Origin: Limonium bicolor
Lineage: Eukaryota; Streptophyta; Magnoliopsida; Caryophyllales; Plumbaginaceae
DNA: 64,000 nt
Reading direction: 5' to 3'
Assembly (NCBI GenBank): GCA_023374045.1
Contig: CM041776.1
Location: 121,787,000-121,850,999 of the forward strand
The notes below the pieces were generated by a model that worked only from the letters and a program-made list of their open reading frames with translations, had not been told where the DNA came from and made no database searches. The translations under genes were made by a program, and so were the position numbers. This document shows positions 34,912 to 47,424 of this stretch, one piece after another; within the stretch, counting starts at the first letter, position 1; each line of letters opens with the position of its first letter.

Positions 34912-36751
34912 CACTAGTACAAAAATGGTCTATCGCAGCGCACCTACTACAGCGGTTGTAAAAACAACCGCTGAGATAGGCTGTTTTTAAAAATCCCGCA
35001 CACCTATCTTAGCGGTTGTTACTTACAACCGCTGCGCTAGGGTCGTTTTAAAAAAAAACAACTCTATCGCAGCGGTTCTTAGTAGGAACGGCTGTGATAG
35101 AGTTGTTTTATTTTCCCCCAAATCCGCTCCACTTTGTCATTCTCCTCTTCATTCTCTTATGTTAAGTGAGAACGAAGAAGACGACGGCAATTTCCTCCCT
35201 CGACGCCTGCGACTCCGCCACCACCACCGCCACCTTCTCCTTCCGCGCGCGCCACCATCCATCGCCGCCGCCGTTGCCGTCGCCGTCATCGTCGCAGCTC
35301 ATTCCGCGAAGGAGGTCGCAGGCGTCTGGCGAATGCTGCGGTAAACCCTAGGTATTAATTCCGAATTCTAACTTCGAAATATGTTAATTATTCTTGTTGA
35401 TTGAATAACTAGTTGTAATATAGTTATTGATTTGTTAGTTTTGTGTGCATAATTTGAAAATATATACATTATTGAACAAGTATAAATAGTTGTGCATATA
35501 AGGTGTTCGATAAAATGTCTGAGTTGATATTTTTGATGTTTGTGCCCTCTGCATACAACCCAGACATTGATCGATCAATTCTTGATAGGCGAAAGCCATA
35601 TAAATGACAAGAAAACATTGGTCTCATGACATAAATATAGGAGTATATGAAAGTGAAACCATTTGTGTATAATATATATAGGAGTATATGAAAGTGAAAC
35701 CATTTGAGTATAATTGTCATCTTGACTAGTGATGACGTTCCTGGTATGGGTGAGAAATCAAAGACATGCTTAATGATGAAAAAACTTGAAGCTAATTATA
35801 TTTGCTATGATAATGATGAAAAAACTAAAGACACGCTTAAAGATTTTTAAGACTTTAGATTTGACTTATGTTTATCATAACCTTTCATTATATCTGTTTT
35901 TTTATGAACTATATTAGGAAAATGCTTATTTTTTACTGGACAATGTTTTAATTTTGTAAGCGCATTGTCTTGTTAGGATGTGTTTACATATAATTTATTA
36001 TTATGTAATGTTAGTATTTTCTTATTGAATTAAATTTTTTAGCTAAAAAAGAGGTTATATATAACATATATGTTTTGAAACAATATACCCTGTGATATGA
36101 TCCACAACCCGATTCTAGGAATATCTAGGACTTTGTTGATAATCCAACCTAGCACATTATCCAAGCATATATACAATAGGTAAAGTTTATGCTCAAAATT
36201 CATGAAACGCCACTTCACTTTGACAAACGTTCATTTTTGTTAGATAGTGAATCAAAATGAATTTTTCTCTTCAAGCAGTTTGGTTACTGTTCAAGGTTTT
36301 TTTTTTACTTTAATGGTTATTTTTTATAATTCAATGAAAAATTCATGAAATACTTTTGTCACAAAAAACGACTTGTTTTGTGCCATTCAAAAATTATTTT
36401 ATGATATAAATACTCATTCTCACCATATAAAATGACCATTTCTCAACTATAAACAGGTACCTAGTGTACTGCTAATGTATTCCCCATTTGTACAAACTCA
36501 ATCGAAGAAACATTTATTGGCTAATTGATAAATATATGTATATATATAATCTTAATTAATGGTCCTAATTTATGTTTTTGAAGATTGTCACTATTTGATG
36601 CTTTAGACATTAATGTGTAATCCTTTAAAAACCTAAATCTTGACAATATGATTTCTAACCAGAAACATCAATTTGATTTCACATTAATAAAGTGGTAAGA
36701 TCTATAACTTTATAACATCTATGTTCTCTCATTACATTGCAGTATATACGT

Positions 36752-37102
36752 GCTTAATATGATAATGCTTATAGTAATGGATTTCTTGCCCCCTAATATT
36801 ATTACCATGCTTCACCGCTGTCTGCAGTAATTGGGGTGGTCTTTATGTCTCTTTCTTCCTTATTGCTTCTGTTGTGCAGCATGAGCGGAAAGGTAACATC
36901 TCCATCTATCTTTTTTCTCTTTTTTTATTTTCTTAATATGATAATGCTTATAATAATGGATTTCTTGCCCCCCCTAATATTATTTCCTTGCTTCCCCGCT
37001 GTCTGTAGTAATTGAGGTGGTCTCTACTTCTTCTTCCTCATTTCTTCTGCTGTGGAGTAAGAGTGAAAAGGTAACATCTTCATCTATCTTTTCTCTTTGT
37101 TT
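36752..37102. repeat. 180 bp tandem duplication in the CACTA leader
   Basis: The copy from 36752 (TTAATATGATAATGCTTATA...) is repeated from 36932 with about 10 percent differences. Each copy ends in a GGTAACATCT-type stretch that could act as a splice donor. It may be a duplicated 5' exon. Confidence 0.8.
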
Positions 37103-37705
37103 GTTTAATTAATTATTGCGAAAAAGTGGTTGTGGTTAATATTGAGTGATTGTGAATAAGGATGGTTGCTGTCAATTGTTGAATTTATTTGTCGTGGTAA
37201 ATAAGATGTTGGTGAATGCTTAATGATAAGCATGGGATTAACACGATTACGCAAAGGTCATGCCGAATTTTTTCTAGAATCGTATTAGTCTTATTAATTA
37301 ATTTTATTTGTTATTTGTGTATAACAATCTTTACTTTTCTTTGTCAGGTCTTCTGAATCTGCTATTGGATTTGTACCAGTACTTTCCCAGCCCATCACCA
37401 AAGCAGTGTCCTAGCTTCCCCCTCTGTACAACCTTAAAACAAGTAAGTAATTAAACTTTATTTTTTGTTTTAATAATGCAATGATTTGTTGAAGTTAAAT
37501 TAAATGTATTAGAATTGTTAGAATAAGGCTAGATTAGTTACGTTGGAACGTTAGAGTACTTAGGCTACGTTAGTTTGGTTGGAACCATAGAGTAGTGCTG
37601 AGTTTGGTTGCAACCGTACATCCAGTAGAAACATGCTTCATATACAAATGCAGACGAAACTGAAAGACAAATCAATCTTAAACTTGTTTTGTTTTCACAT
37701 ATAGA

Positions 37706-39040
37706 ATGGAGCGTGACTGGATGTACGGTGATCGAGGGGATCACTACTTTGATGAGAAGCTGAAAGAGTTTCTCAAAGTGGCAGTGCAACACAAGGACAG
37801 AACAAAGGCGGACAATATTTCATGTCCTTGTGTTGACTGTGGGGTCGTAAGGAAATATGTAGACATTGAGGAAATTAGATTTCATCTAAAGTCCCGTGGA
37901 TTCATGCCACATTACAGAAGATGGAATTTTCATGGAGAAACTGTTGCAGCTAGTGCTTCAACATCATCAAGTGCTCATGATCCACGTTACGCAAGTACCG
38001 CCCACACCTTCAATACCATCAATGAGTCGGTACCGTTAAGTGATTCAGGATTCGATGACAGTGAGACCACTCACCATGATGAGCAAATGGATGAAATGTT
38101 AGAAAATGTTGCGGATACTTATGTCGATAAGCCGGAAGAGTATCAAAGATTGTTGGACGCATCAAAGACACCTTTGTACCCTTCGTGCGTTAAATACACA
38201 AAATTGACTGCTGTACTTAATTTGTTCAACTTAAAGGGGAAATATGGAGTTGGTGACAAGTGTTTCACGTCATTTCTAGAGCTGATACATGATATGCTTC
38301 CTGATGAGAATGGTCTTCCTACATCCACCTACGAGGCAAAGAAATGGATGTGTCCAATGGGAGTTGAATATAAAAAGATTCATGCTTGCCCAAATAACTA
38401 TGTGCTTTATAGGGGTGAATACGAACATCTAGACAAGTGTCCTAAATGTTTGTTGTCCCGGTACAAGGACAAGGATGAGGATTCCTCCTTTCAGAAAAAA
38501 AATCGTCCAGTGAAATTATTGTGGTACTTGCCGATAATTCCTAGATTCAAACGGTTGTTTGTCAACCCGAAATATGCGAAGAACTTACGATGGCACGCAG
38601 ATGGTAGAAAAATTGATGAAAAATTAAGACATCCTGCAGACGGACCTCAGTGGAGAAATATCAACAGAAAATTCAAACATCATTTTGGGGATGAGGATAG
38701 GAATCTGAGACTTGGATTGTGTACCGATGGGATGAACCCGTATGGCACGTTGAGCAGTCAGCACCGCACTTGGCCGGTGCTACTAGTGATCTACAATTTA
38801 CCGTCATGGTTGTGCATGAAACAAAAATACATTATGTTATCACTCCTAATTTCTGGTCCAAAGCAACCTGGTCATAACATTGACGTATATCTTGCACCAC
38901 TGATCGACGATCTGAACTTGTTGTGGAATGAAGGGACAGTGGTTTATGATGCTCATGCGAAAGAAAATTTCACACTGAAGGCGATGTTGTTCTATACACT
39001 TGTTTATGTTCATCTAATATCTTTAATTTTGGCAATGTAG
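37706..39040 (+). pseudogene. CACTA TNP2-type transposase, C-terminally truncated
   Basis: ATG at 37706 follows an intron-like acceptor (CACATATAG). The N-terminus MERDWMYG...YFDEKLKEFLKVA with CPCVDCG is the transposase-associated zinc-binding domain. The TNP2 domain follows: NYVLYRGEYEHLDKCPKCL, LWYLPIIPRFKRLF, LRWHADGR, GLCTDGMNPYG, SLLISGPKQPGHNIDVYLAP. The usual continuation of TNP2 after TLKAMLF is missing. Instead the frame runs into intron-like sequence and stops at 39040, so several hundred codons have been deleted. The 1.3 kb that remain have no stop or frameshift. The product would have moved the element. Confidence 0.9.
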
Positions 39041-40739
39041 AAACCGATTGACTGCACATTGTTCCAAGTGATTGGCGTTGACGAAGTTGAAGTAGGGTGG
39101 GGAAAACTTTTCAGGTCTTCTCCTGGTGACACCGTGAGGAATGCAGTGCTCCGAGAGTACCATGTCCGGGTGCTTATTGATGGTTACGTGCCTGCTTACG
39201 GATTGTCAGATACCGGTGCCCAGTGCAGACATATCCACCCTTCGTCAAGCTGAATCCATGACAATACAGTGGCCCATTAGATTGATTAAGCTTGGGGCAG
39301 CAGGTAACCCCATGAAAAAACTTATTCTTTAACAGATCTAGAGTAGAAACATATACTTATTAAATTAATATATTAGGAACACATTCAATCAAATTCTGAT
39401 AAGGCAAAAGGAAAGAGAGTTGTTGTTGCACCAGCTAATCCTTCGATGGCATCCGCGACTAGAGTTGTGATGAGATCAAATTTGCTACAACCGGCGGTTC
39501 TGAATGTCTTACCCCCCAAGCTGAAACTATTGAACTCCACACTTTTGATGACGCCGCCAGCAAGAGATTCGGTTACAATGGAACCAAGACCGGATCTTTT
39601 TTACTATGAAGGCGCTCAGAGTTTTGAATCTATCTTAGTGATTTTGTGGAGTTGTTCACGAAGGATTGGTTGAGTGCGTCGATTCTCAAATCGGCTTGCA
39701 TGTGAGTAATTAGCATACCTTGTACACATTTTACTCAGTATATTTGAAAATTAAATTCATAATATTGGTTTCTTTATATTGTGCAGGTTTATTGATGACA
39801 AGGCGGTCCAAGTACATGAGAATAGTAGTTTCGGGTTCTTATGCCCTGACTACTGTTCCGAAGCTAATATGGGATCTGACCCCCAAGCTTTGGTCCAGTA
39901 CTTGTCGACTGTGATACATGCGTGTGCAGTTGCTGATAAATCTTACATAATGCTGCCACTTCATCAAGGGTAAGAATTTTATCTAATGTTAAGTTAGTTT
40001 AAAAATTATGATATTTGTATTATGTAATTGATTGAATTAAGTTCTGCTTGTATTGTAATCTATGAACAGCCGACACTAGTCTTTGCTCGTTCTATGTCTA
40101 AAAAGCCCAAGAGTCCTGCAGCTTGACTCAGCATCTCTGCGTCCCAAGAGGCCACTTATATATAACATGTTGATGAGGTAATAAATTTACTTAACTTGAT
40201 TAATTATCAATTTTTAGTTATTTCTTAATCATCCGGTTGATAACTTTTACTTTATCTGTGTGTATGAATTCTAGTGCCTTTGTATCTGTACTAACGCATA
40301 TCCGGGGAGAGAGATTTAAGAACATTCCGTGGAATGTAGTCAAGGTATTTATGTAGTCCTTATTAAAATTTTGTAATATGTTCATTAGTTTTGAAATAGG
40401 AACAGTATTATAATTTATGTGTTAAATCGATTTTGAATATGTACGTATATGAATGTGCAGTGTCCACAGCAGTCGGGAGGTTCGGAATGTGACTACTATG
40501 TCATGCGGTTTATGAGTGACTTGATAGCGGGACCGAGACTCTTGCCAGAGAAGTCTCTAGACAAGGTAAGTAGCATTCTCGAAATATTTTGGTTTTGTAG
40601 ATAATTTTTAACATTGATTCTTAAACTCAACGTATTATTAGCATCTAATCATATTTCTTTTTGTGTTAATTTCAAGGCTTTTGAAGACTTGGTAGAAGGT
40701 TACAACGAAGGACATATAACCGAGGTGCTCGAAGAATGA
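39041..40739 (+). pseudogene. ULP1/C48 SUMO-protease-like gene of the CACTA element (seven exons)
   Basis: Predicted exons are about 39041-39303, 39377-39701, 39787-39969, 40070-40177, 40275-40344, 40461-40565 and 40677-40739, all with GT-AG borders. From exon 2 on they keep one frame (for example SACM|FIDDKAVQVHENSSFGF). The first exon (KPIDCTLFQVIGVDEVEVGW, with VREYYVRV-like text) is the linker type seen upstream of ULP1 domains in plant CACTA elements. The catalytic His is in exon 4 (HQGRH), but the following Trp codon is TAG (40077-40079). The catalytic Asp is in VLQLDSASL and the Cys in CPQQSGGSECDYYVM. The family removes SUMO-like tags from proteins; its role in transposition is unknown. 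It is inactive because of the stop. Confidence 0.82.
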
Positions 40740-41402
40740 GCAGAATTCATGAGCGTTAATGTAGGTTGCTTTTAGGGTTTGGTAGGATTAAGTAGGATGA
40801 TTTTGAAATTCTCATGAAACAATTGTGGTTTCTGTAAAATTTTGTTGATGTTTGATTAATTTGCTCAAATTTGTAAATGTAAGTGGATTATTGCCCGTAG
40901 ATAGGTTTGGTGGCTATTTAAATGGTGAAATGGTTGATCTAATGCCCCACTGTGGTGGCATTGTTAATTGATATATGTTAACAGGTTTGATTGATTTTGG
41001 GTGTGTTTGGTACAATTGTAGGGTGGAATAGAAAAAACAAAAAAAAACATATTGCAGCGGTTCTTAGTAAGAACCGCTACAATAGGCCCTGTAAATATTT
41101 TCTGAAGAGACCCTAATGTAGCGGTTCCTTCAACAACCGCTGCGATAGGTTTTTTTTTAAAAAAAAAAGGTCTAACGCAGCGGTTCTTTTAACAACCGCT
41201 GCGGTAGGTGCCTACCATAGCAGTTGTAGAACCGCTACGGTAGGCACCTACCGCAGCGTTCTTTGCGGTTGTTAAAAGAACCGCTGCGTTAGAGTACCTA
41301 CCGCAGCGGTTCTACAACCGCTACGGTAGGTTTTTCACCTACCGTGGCGGCACCCATCGCAGCGGTTTACAACCGCTGTGGTAGAGTATTTTTCTACTAG
41401 TG

Positions 41403-41634
41403 TAAGTACATAATGTATTTAGTGTATTACAGTTGTATTTGTTTTGTTTTTCATCTTATACCCTAGTTGATTTTATAAACACCAAAAGGGTAATTTTGTA
41501 GGCGATTTTAAAATTTATACAATTCATCTTAAGCCAGCAGAATTCACTACTACCAAATACTTATTGATTTCTTTGGAGATGATATGTTATAGATGATAAA
41601 ATGCATATATATAAGGTTAGTCTATGTAACGCCC
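41403..41634. other. Host segment between the CACTA element and solo LTR 2
   Basis: It starts with the CACTA TSD (TAA) and ends with GTCTA (41630-41634), the TSD of the next solo LTR. No gene is recognised. Confidence 0.7.
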
Positions 41635-44600
41635 CTATTAACCATAAATACAGCGGAAATAAAACTCTAAGGCGATTACAGACCATCGGGTTCCAAACAC
41701 CCGGCACCAACCTCACCAATTACAACTTACTATCTACAAAAGCTACGGTCTGAACTCGAGAAAAACTTAACACAAACATAATAGGAATTAAACACATTAA
41801 CTCTCCACAAAACCTAGTCCCATCCCAAACACTCATTCTCTTCGTGGCCACCTGTAAATCAATTCGTACCTGCAAGATGAAACCAAGCAGCCCACCCCGA
41901 AAGGGGCGGGTCAGTTCCCTGGAATGGAACTGGTACAATTCTCCAAAAACAAACTTACAAAACATAACTCTTCAAAATAAACAGTAACTTGAAATTAAAC
42001 TCTTGAAAGTAAAGCAGGGAAACAAGGCACTTTAAAATCACCAAGCCAAAGATAACAAGTTAAGGAAAAAGATAAATGATAGAAAAGGTAAAGTTAGTGA
42101 AACACAATCACATCATGTGTTAGTGAACATCCATTTCCTTAGTTAAACCCAATTCCCATTAGGAGTAGAAAAACTCAGATAGTCATAAAGGACTAGGAAT
42201 GATAAAACAGATCCAAGAACCAAGAACTCAAGAGTGGAATAGTTTCAACTGGGAGAGATGGCCCCCACCGCCAATCACATCCACTAAGGACAGGGGATAT
42301 ACAGCCCCTCACTGTTTATCACATCCACTAAGGACAGGGGATATACAGCCCCTCACTGTCTACCACGTCCACTAAGGACAGGGGATATACAGCCCCTCAC
42401 TGTCTACCACGTCCACTAAGGACAGGGGATATACAACCCCTCACTGTCTATCACGTCCCTTTCTGGGACAGGGGATATACAGCCCCTCACTGTTACCATT
42501 GAAGACGCGCGCACGTCGAAACATCAAGAACCAGCTCATGGATGAAATGATATCCAGAGTCAAAAGAAAGATTTCCAAGATTGATCTTTTTCCAAATTCC
42601 CACTAGATCACCAACTACCCAGAGCAATACCAAAACACTCAGTCCTACAGAGTGCAGAACGTGAACCCCAAGCAGTCAATGTCTAATGGAACAACCATAG
42701 AGGAACCAATACCCAAGTGAGTTTCACATCCAAGGCTCAGTTAGTCACACAAGCTGGGTTAGTCACACAACCATTTCCTTTTTAAAAGTTCCTCTTAAAG
42801 TCAGTTAGCGTTTTCCAAAACATTCCACAAGTCAATCAGCAAAAATAACGTAGTACGAGAAATCGTACAAAACATTCCATAAAGTCCAAAATACATCAAG
42901 CTGAGTACGAGAAATCGTACAAAACATTCCATAGAGTCCAAAACACAACACGCTGAGTACGAGAAATCGTACCTGGATAACGCTGTAGCAGTTCTAGTAG
43001 ACTCGTGCAAACACTCAACAACACTCTGAGGAACATTAAAGATAATCTATCATCAATAACTTATATCCCAAGTTAAACGTAAATAGATTCCTCACTCTTA
43101 TTTCCAAACCTCGATCATTTTGTAAGCCCTTCGCTTAATTGTTAAGCATAGCCTTTGACTTGTTTTAGAATGTTGTATAGCCCAAGGTTGTAAGATCAAG
43201 GGATGTATTCTTCCAACACTTGTTAATTGTTCCACTCTTATCCACTTTATTCATACTTAACCATAATCCTCACTTTTAAAACTTTTGAGACCTTTATATC
43301 ATAAATGTGTTTTATATTATATAATCAATCTTAGAATTTCAATAATAACTTAGGCTCAATACTTTTATCCTTAATTCAGAATAAACATTGTATTATGACC
43401 TATGATGGGTTCATCTTAGAATACTATACTATTATTTCACAATGCAATGATTATGTAAGTTACCAATACTACTAGATAATCTTATGTTTGTAGTCTTCCC
43501 CTCAACCTATTTAAGATCTACATCTTGTATATTGGAATCATAGTGTTGTAGGCGCATTTTATTATAACTTAATTGAGTTACTAAACTCATTTATCTTATC
43601 TTTAGTTCAGAATAACTTTAATTACAACCATCTAAAAATCTTGTCATAAGATGTTAAATTAAACTTTCATCTTGAAATAACCATATTATAATTAACTTAG
43701 ACTCATCAAACTCTTACATTTATTATCCACAAGGTATATTATTTACTTTATCATAACTATATAATAAGGTGTTTTAAGATAACCTTTTATGTATCCTTAC
43801 TTACATTTAATTTCCTAAATGTTCTATTTTTACACACATTCCCTCCATAGGCTATGTATAACCTTTTATACTAAACTTCACTAAACTTAAGTCTTAAATA
43901 CGTTATAAATTGTTTACAAAACCTAAAGGTTTCAAAGGTATAACTTGATAAATTAATTTCCTTTATTGTATTTAGGATGGACAATATATCTACATAAGGT
44001 AGAATTTATCAAAGAATTAAATTTTGGTTCGTAAGTGAAATTGTTAATTATTTAATAAGATAATCTATTCTGAAAAATCCCCATACCTTATATTCAAATG
44101 ACACATTAATATTTACAGTGTCAAAAGGTAAATCAATATAATCTCTTATGTAACCTAGTTTCATATAATTAAAGGTTCAATGATTTTAAGTATCAAATTT
44201 CTATTTGCAAACCTTTTTGTAAATCTTTAACTATTATGAATCATTATTTATAAACTCACATCCTGAATATTGGTAATAAATGTATTTTATATGGCTTAAC
44301 TAATTCTAAGAAACTTAAGGATTATTATTTAGATTAATCTCCTAATCATAGTTTAATATAGTTTTATATCATAATCCTTTTAATGATTTATCTTAAAATA
44401 TTAAGTTATTAACTCAATACTATAAATATTAAGAAATAATTAAATCTAGACTTATTTATCCTCTTCATATTTAGATGTAAAAGTAACTCATTTATTTTAT
44501 TATTGTTTATATAATAAGAACATTTAAATGTAAAAGTATTTCATTCATTTTATTATTAATTATATAATAAGATCTATTTGTGTAACACTTTATGTAAACT

Positions 44601-47336
44601 AATTACAATATTACTAAATTTCAACTTATTAATTTCTTAACCAATTATAGATTTACATTGTGGTCATTGACTAAATATATACGTGTATTTAAATACTGTT
44701 TATATAAATCTTAGAATTCAAAGATAACTAAAAACTCAACCTAACCATAAATTAATACCACCTCATATAATATTCTTTTATTAGTATCATGTAGAGGTTT
44801 AGTTTAACTCATTAATTCCTTCATATTATATTTTCATAAGGTATTTTATTTTTTTATTTATCGTATATATATATATAATCCTTCCTATATATTCTCACAA
44901 GGAATGTTATTTCCTTTATCTATTTTATGTATTTATATATATATATCTACATATATTAAGATTTATCCAGAACATTCTTTAAGAAATTCTATTGTATTAA
45001 TTATATTTAATATCTTTTAGACATATCCACAACTGATTTATGGTTTATAAAATAAAGTATTTCCCTTAGTTTTAGTTAAACATATTTGCTTCATATTTAT
45101 ATAATAAATAAAATGTAGTTTAGTTAAATTCCTTGATTTAATATAAGTTTCTATTTATTTCTCTCATATAAATATATATATAAATATATGTAACAATTTT
45201 TACTTCACTTAAAGTTAATACCCAAAATATTTATAAACATACTGTATTAAATGTTAATTAGTCTTATTATATTTTCCCCAACCTATAAAGTTCATTAATC
45301 AACCATACTTTAATTTTTGATTACATTAAAAACCATATATTATAAGTTATTCTTATGAAAACTCATAAACACAATTTTTAAACCCATTTACCAATGTCCA
45401 AAAATCTCTAAATTAAATATATAGTAAATATAACATTTTGGACATATTATAAAATTTTTATTTCATAAAAATATCTTTTTAAATTAGCCAAATAATTCTA
45501 GAAAACCCGTAACTTGCAAAAATCATAACTTATGTTTTAAAACTCCAAAACCATATTAATTTACATCAAAATAAACTAGATTAAATAAGGAATCTATGGT
45601 TAAAATTTCAAGTCAAAATACCTTCGGGAAGGTATTTAAATTAACTCAACAAGTTAGGGTTATTTACTGGGATTTATTAAAACCCTTATAAACTAATTCT
45701 GGAATGTTTTAATCTCGGCCGTCCAATCTCTTAAAACGAGATCGGACGGCCCCTGTACATCGAGTTCATCAGCGAAAGTAATATGCAGATCGAGTACTAA
45801 ATCTCGTTTATCTCCTAATCTACAGAACGAAATCGAGTGATTCTTGTTTCTATGGATTCGTAATCAAATTTCGGTTCTATTGGTATCAATTTCCCCAATT
45901 ATAATGCAGAGTTCATCAGGTTTCGAATTCGATTCGAGAGTTAGGGTTCTTATTAGTTTCTGAGTTCAATTCGAAAACAAATCCGACGAATTCCCCTAAT
46001 ATGGCACGTAATTGATTCAATTAAAACATGGGTTAGATCGGAAATACAACTACGAACAGCAACAACGGAGAAATTTGATCGGAGACTCACCGGATTGTGC
46101 GAATTGTGCAAATTACAATTCAGAAAACTGGGAAAAACTCGAACTTTAACCAGTTCGTGATGCCAACTTTGAGGATCTATAACTAGCAGTACAAAACGAT
46201 TTAGATTATGAGTAAGGGCTCATTGGAAAGAACAAATGTAGATCTACGTATTGGTAGCAAGAACTAAACCTAACTCGCACCATACAGAAAGATATTGAAG
46301 TCACAAAACACGAGTTTACCTCTCTGTTTCGGTATGATTTTATGTGCTGTTGAAACCGAAACTTTATATCTCTATATCTCCCAACTGGTTACGAATCAGA
46401 CTTGGGCATAAACATGAATATTGTAGAGGGATTAGAGATCTTTACAACGAGCTAAGGAAATCGAATTTTGGTTGATTAACGAAGAAGTTATGATCGACGC
46501 AAGTTACCTGAGATCGAAGAGAAATCTGGAATTCTGGAAACAGTTTCGCAAGGTGGCTACTTTGGCTCGATTTTCCGGTTGACTCAGAAGGAGTTAGGGT
46601 TTGTATGAGTAATGGTTGGAAAGAGGAATTGTAGGATAAGAGAATGGTGAAGACGGCATGGAAAAATATTGAGAGATGTAAAAGTTATAGCCGTCTAAAG
46701 TTAGGGCAAGGTAAGGGAAATCGGTTACCGAAATTCAGGGAAGAAATCGGCTAAGTGTGGGCGACCCATTACAGAGTGACACGTGGCATCTCTTAAAATT
46801 TTGATTCAAAACTTCAATCTAGCATAACTTTGGCTAGGATGATCCGTTTTTGACGTTCTTTTTATCGATCTTCATGGTTTTCCATAACCTATTTATTGGT
46901 ATAGGTTTCATGACCTGGTTTGACCATTCTCAAAAAGTCAACTCTTACAAGGCTTAATAAGCTTTAAGGTTTCTAGAATTTTATATTGACTTTTATGTTT
47001 CAAAACAATATTCCAACACTTCCTAAAATCTTTATAATATAATTGGAGTGTTTAGAAATTTTCCCAAGATTTATTGACTTATAAATCTTATTATTAAATT
47101 CATAATACTATAATATATATAATAATTAGGGTTAAATAGGAGAAAACCCCTAAATAAATTTCACAATACCATATAATAATTTAATATTCATAATTCCATA
47201 TAATAATTAATATTCATAATGCCCATATAATAATTTAATATTCATAATTCCATATAATTTAATACTTAATAGTATTATTAAAGGTTTAATAAAAGAAATC
47301 CCCTAAATTAATTTAAATTAATTTAGGGGTATTTCA
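41635..47336 (-). mobile_element. Solo LTR 2 (5.7 kb, Ty3-like), TSD GTCTA
   Basis: It starts TGTAACGCCCC and ends GGGGTATTTCA. GTCTA is repeated exactly at 41630-41634 and 47337-47341. Termini are of the same type as those of the Ty3 element at 1-14145, in the same orientation. There is no coding sequence, primer site or polypurine tract, so this is an LTR left after recombination between two LTRs. Inside are a 44 bp tandem array (42281-42500), three GTACGAGAAATCGTAC palindromes (42853-42972), a hairpin at 41895-41906 and an extremely AT-rich stretch (43250-45600). Confidence 0.9.
42281..42500. repeat. 44 bp tandem array in solo LTR 2, five units
   Basis: The unit start CCACTAAGGACAGGGG recurs at 42281, 42325, 42369 and 42413, with a diverged fifth unit. 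Each unit holds an inverted repeat, GACAGGGG against CCCCTCACTGTC, enclosing ATATACAG. Confidence 0.9.
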
Positions 47337-47341
47337 GTCTA

Positions 47342-47424
47342 CTTTTGATTTGTCTATGTAACAATTTTTATATTAATATATGCAAAGGGTTCATTCTTTG
47401 ACAGCACATATATAATCTTCTCTT
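47342..47424. other. Host segment of 83 bp between the two solo LTRs
   Basis: It lies between the GTCTA and TCTCT target duplications. It has no recognisable gene and is probably intron or 5' flank of the defensin-like gene. Confidence 0.6.

Larger units (their letters stand above)
34912..41402 (+). mobile_element. CACTA (En/Spm-type) DNA transposon with a ULP1-like gene
   Basis: It starts CACTAGTACAAAAATGG and ends with the reverse complement of CACTAGTAGAAAAATAC. The 3 bp TSD TAA lies on both sides (34909-34911 and 41403-41405). Subterminal regions (34925-35118 and 41045-41395) are packed with the motif ACCGCTGCG in both orientations, as is usual for transposase binding in CACTA elements. 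It encodes a shortened TNP2 transposase and an intron-rich C48 peptidase gene. Between 35350 and 37700 there is leader or intron sequence, including a 180 bp duplication. The GC-rich short frames at 35159-35351 may be an untranslated first exon. Confidence 0.95.

Noticed and set aside
42281..42500. CRISPR-like regular repeats
   Set aside because: Direct 44 bp tandem units without unique spacers, in a plant LTR.
41631..47360. Shared TCTATGTAAC at 41631 and near 47351 as an alternative element border
   Set aside because: The GTCTA duplication with TG...CA ends at 41635 and 47336 explains the borders; the second occurrence is followed by unrelated sequence.
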